5,970 nt of DNA, taken from contig JBLIMR010000094.1 in assembly GCA_047638815.1 (NCBI GenBank), positions 1 to 5,970 of the forward strand, written 5' to 3'. This DNA comes from JAJRRH01 sp047638815 (GTDB lineage: Bacteria; Bacteroidota; Bacteroidia; Flavobacteriales_D; JABDKJ01). This document shows positions 4,684 through 5,970 of the stretch, one piece after another; position 1 is the first letter of the stretch; each line of letters starts with the position of its first letter. The translations under genes were made by a program, and so were the position numbers. The notes beneath the pieces are model-generated. The model saw only the letters and a list, made by a program, of their open reading frames with translations, did no database searches and was not told the origin of the DNA.

Positions 4684-5970
4684 ATGGGGCAAATAGCCAA
4701 TGTCTTTGCAAGACAAATTTTAGATTCAAGAGGAAATCCAACAGTTGAAGTGGATGTTATAACTGATAGAGGTTCGTTTGGACGTGCTGCAGTGCCATCT
4801 GGGGCATCTACGGGAATGCATGAAGCAATAGAGCTAAGAGATGGTGACAAAGGCATATACATGGGGAAAGGCGTGTTGAAAGCGATTCAAAACATCAATA
4901 CGACTTTGGCAGAAGAACTTCGTGGTGCTCCAGTGACGGATCAGAACCTTATCGATAGAGCAATGATCGGAATGGACGGCACTGACAACAAAGCTTTGTT
5001 TGGGGCCAATGCAATACTTGGTGTCTCTCTTGCCGTGGCCAAAGCTGCCGCTGAAGATACAGGTATGACATTGTACCGTTATATAGGAGGAATCAATGCT
5101 AACACATTGCCAATACCAATGATGAACATCCTGAACGGAGGTTCACATGCGGACAACAAAATTGATATTCAAGAATTTATGATTATGCCAACGGGGTTCG
5201 AGACTTTCTCAGACGCCCTAAGGTGTGGTGTAGAGATTTTTCATACCCTTAAACAAGTCTTAAAAGACAAAGGTCACTCTACTAACGTTGGTGATGAAGG
5301 AGGATTTGCACCTAACCTTCAGTCAAACGAGGAGGCTATTGAAGTTGTTATTGAAGCCATAGATAAAGCGGGTTATAAAGCAGGAAAAGATGTGTTCATC
5401 ACATTGGATGCAGCTGCTTCTGAGTTTTATGATGCAGAAAAAAAAGAATATGTTTTCGAATCTACGGGTGAAAGAAAATCATCAGATGAAATGGTTGATT
5501 TTTGGGACAGTTGGGTGAGGAAATACCCTATTGTTTCTATCGAAGATGGAATGGATGAAAATGATTGGACGGGTTGGTCAAAATTGACTGAAAAAGTAGG
5601 GCATGAAGTTCAACTTGTCGGTGATGACCTATTTGTGACCAATGTTGTTAAATTGGCTGAGGGGATAGAGAAGAACGTAGCAAATTCGATATTAATAAAG
5701 GTAAATCAAATTGGCACTTTAACTGAGACGATTGACACAGTAAATCTTGCAAAGTCAAATCAATACACTTCTATTATCAGTCATAGATCTGGTGAAACTG
5801 CGGACACGACTATTGCTGACTTGGCAGTAGCTCTTAACTCTGGTCAGATCAAAACGGGCTCTGCATCTAGATCAGACAGAACAGCAAAGTATAATCAGTT
5901 GCTGAGAATTGAGGAGCAATTGGGTAAGATGGCTTATTATCCAGGGAAGGCTTTTCAGTATATTAGGTAG
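4684..5970 (+). CDS. eno: Enolase (phosphopyruvate hydratase)
   Basis: Enolase interconverts 2-phosphoglycerate and phosphoenolpyruvate in glycolysis and gluconeogenesis; it is a Mg-dependent cytoplasmic homodimer or octamer. The 428-residue protein is full length (E. coli 432). The N-terminal capping domain carries the mobile loop SGASTGMHEAIELRDGD (39-55). The barrel domain has His155 in GGSHADN, proton donor Glu205 in GDEGGFAPN, and metal ligands Asp242 (LDAAASEFY), Glu287 (SIEDGM) and Asp314 (VGDDLFVTN). General base Lys339 lies in ILIKVNQIG, substrate-binding SHRSGET is at 366-372, and Lys390 lies in GQIKTGS. All expected active-site residues are present. ATG at 4684 gives the normal N-terminus; the ATG at 4674 is out of frame and stops after two codons. 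There is no Shine-Dalgarno. The stop codon is the last three bases of the window, so downstream neighbours are unknown. Confidence 0.98.
   Translation: MGQIANVFARQILDSRGNPTVEVDVITDRGSFGRAAVPSGASTGMHEAIELRDGDKGIYMGKGVLKAIQNINTTLAEELRGAPVTDQNLIDRAMIGMDGTDNKALFGANAILGVSLAVAKAAAEDTGMTLYRYIGGINANTLPIPMMNILNGGSHADNKIDIQEFMIMPTGFETFSDALRCGVEIFHTLKQVLKDKGHSTNVGDEGGFAPNLQSNEEAIEVVIEAIDKAGYKAGKDVFITLDAAASEFYDAEKKEYVFESTGERKSSDEMVDFWDSWVRKYPIVSIEDGMDENDWTGWSKLTEKVGHEVQLVGDDLFVTNVVKLAEGIEKNVANSILIKVNQIGTLTETIDTVNLAKSNQYTSIISHRSGETADTTIADLAVALNSGQIKTGSASRSDRTAKYNQLLRIEEQLGKMAYYPGKAFQYIR

Overview
This is a housekeeping segment from an AT-rich bacterium, most likely a member of the Bacteroidota (Cytophagia- or Flavobacteriia-like). 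Three things point there. The gene order is infA-rpmJ-rpsM-rpsK-rpsD-rpoA-rplQ followed directly by carA and eno, which I recall as typical of that phylum. The proteins have Bacteroidota-style features: a cysteine-poor L36, an S4 without its zinc cysteines, and a long Ala/Lys/Glu tail on L17. Most start codons sit behind A/T-rich leaders with no convincing Shine-Dalgarno sequence. Assignment below phylum is not supported by what I can see. All genes are on the + strand.

Positions 1-3372 are the distal end of the large ribosomal-protein gene cluster. They hold the 3' half of infA (IF-1), then complete rpmJ (L36), rpsM (S13), rpsK (S11), rpsD (S4), rpoA (RNA polymerase alpha) and rplQ (L17). 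Gaps are 20-56 nt and there is no internal terminator, so this looks like one transcription unit. It makes an initiation factor, three assembly-critical 30S proteins, two 50S proteins and the scaffold subunit of RNA polymerase.

Positions 3373-3521 are the only substantial gene-free stretch (149 nt). It starts right after the rplQ stop with a perfect 12-bp palindrome, set inside a sequence that resembles a REP-like repeat common between Bacteroidota genes. Next come a strong rho-independent terminator (11-bp stem, 9-T run) and an AT-rich stretch that should contain the carA promoter. Positions 3522-5970 are carA (carbamoyl-phosphate synthase glutaminase subunit) and eno (enolase), 40 nt apart and probably co-transcribed. 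carB is not in the window. The window ends exactly on the eno stop codon.

I found no mobile element, CRISPR array, tRNA, rRNA, toxin-antitoxin pair or defence gene, and no evidence of an undescribed system. What merits a second look is small: the palindrome after rplQ, a GAAA-capped hairpin between rpoA and rplQ, overlapping palindromes between rpsM and rpsK, an inverted repeat inside rpsD, the loss of zinc ligands in two ribosomal proteins, and the L17 tail.
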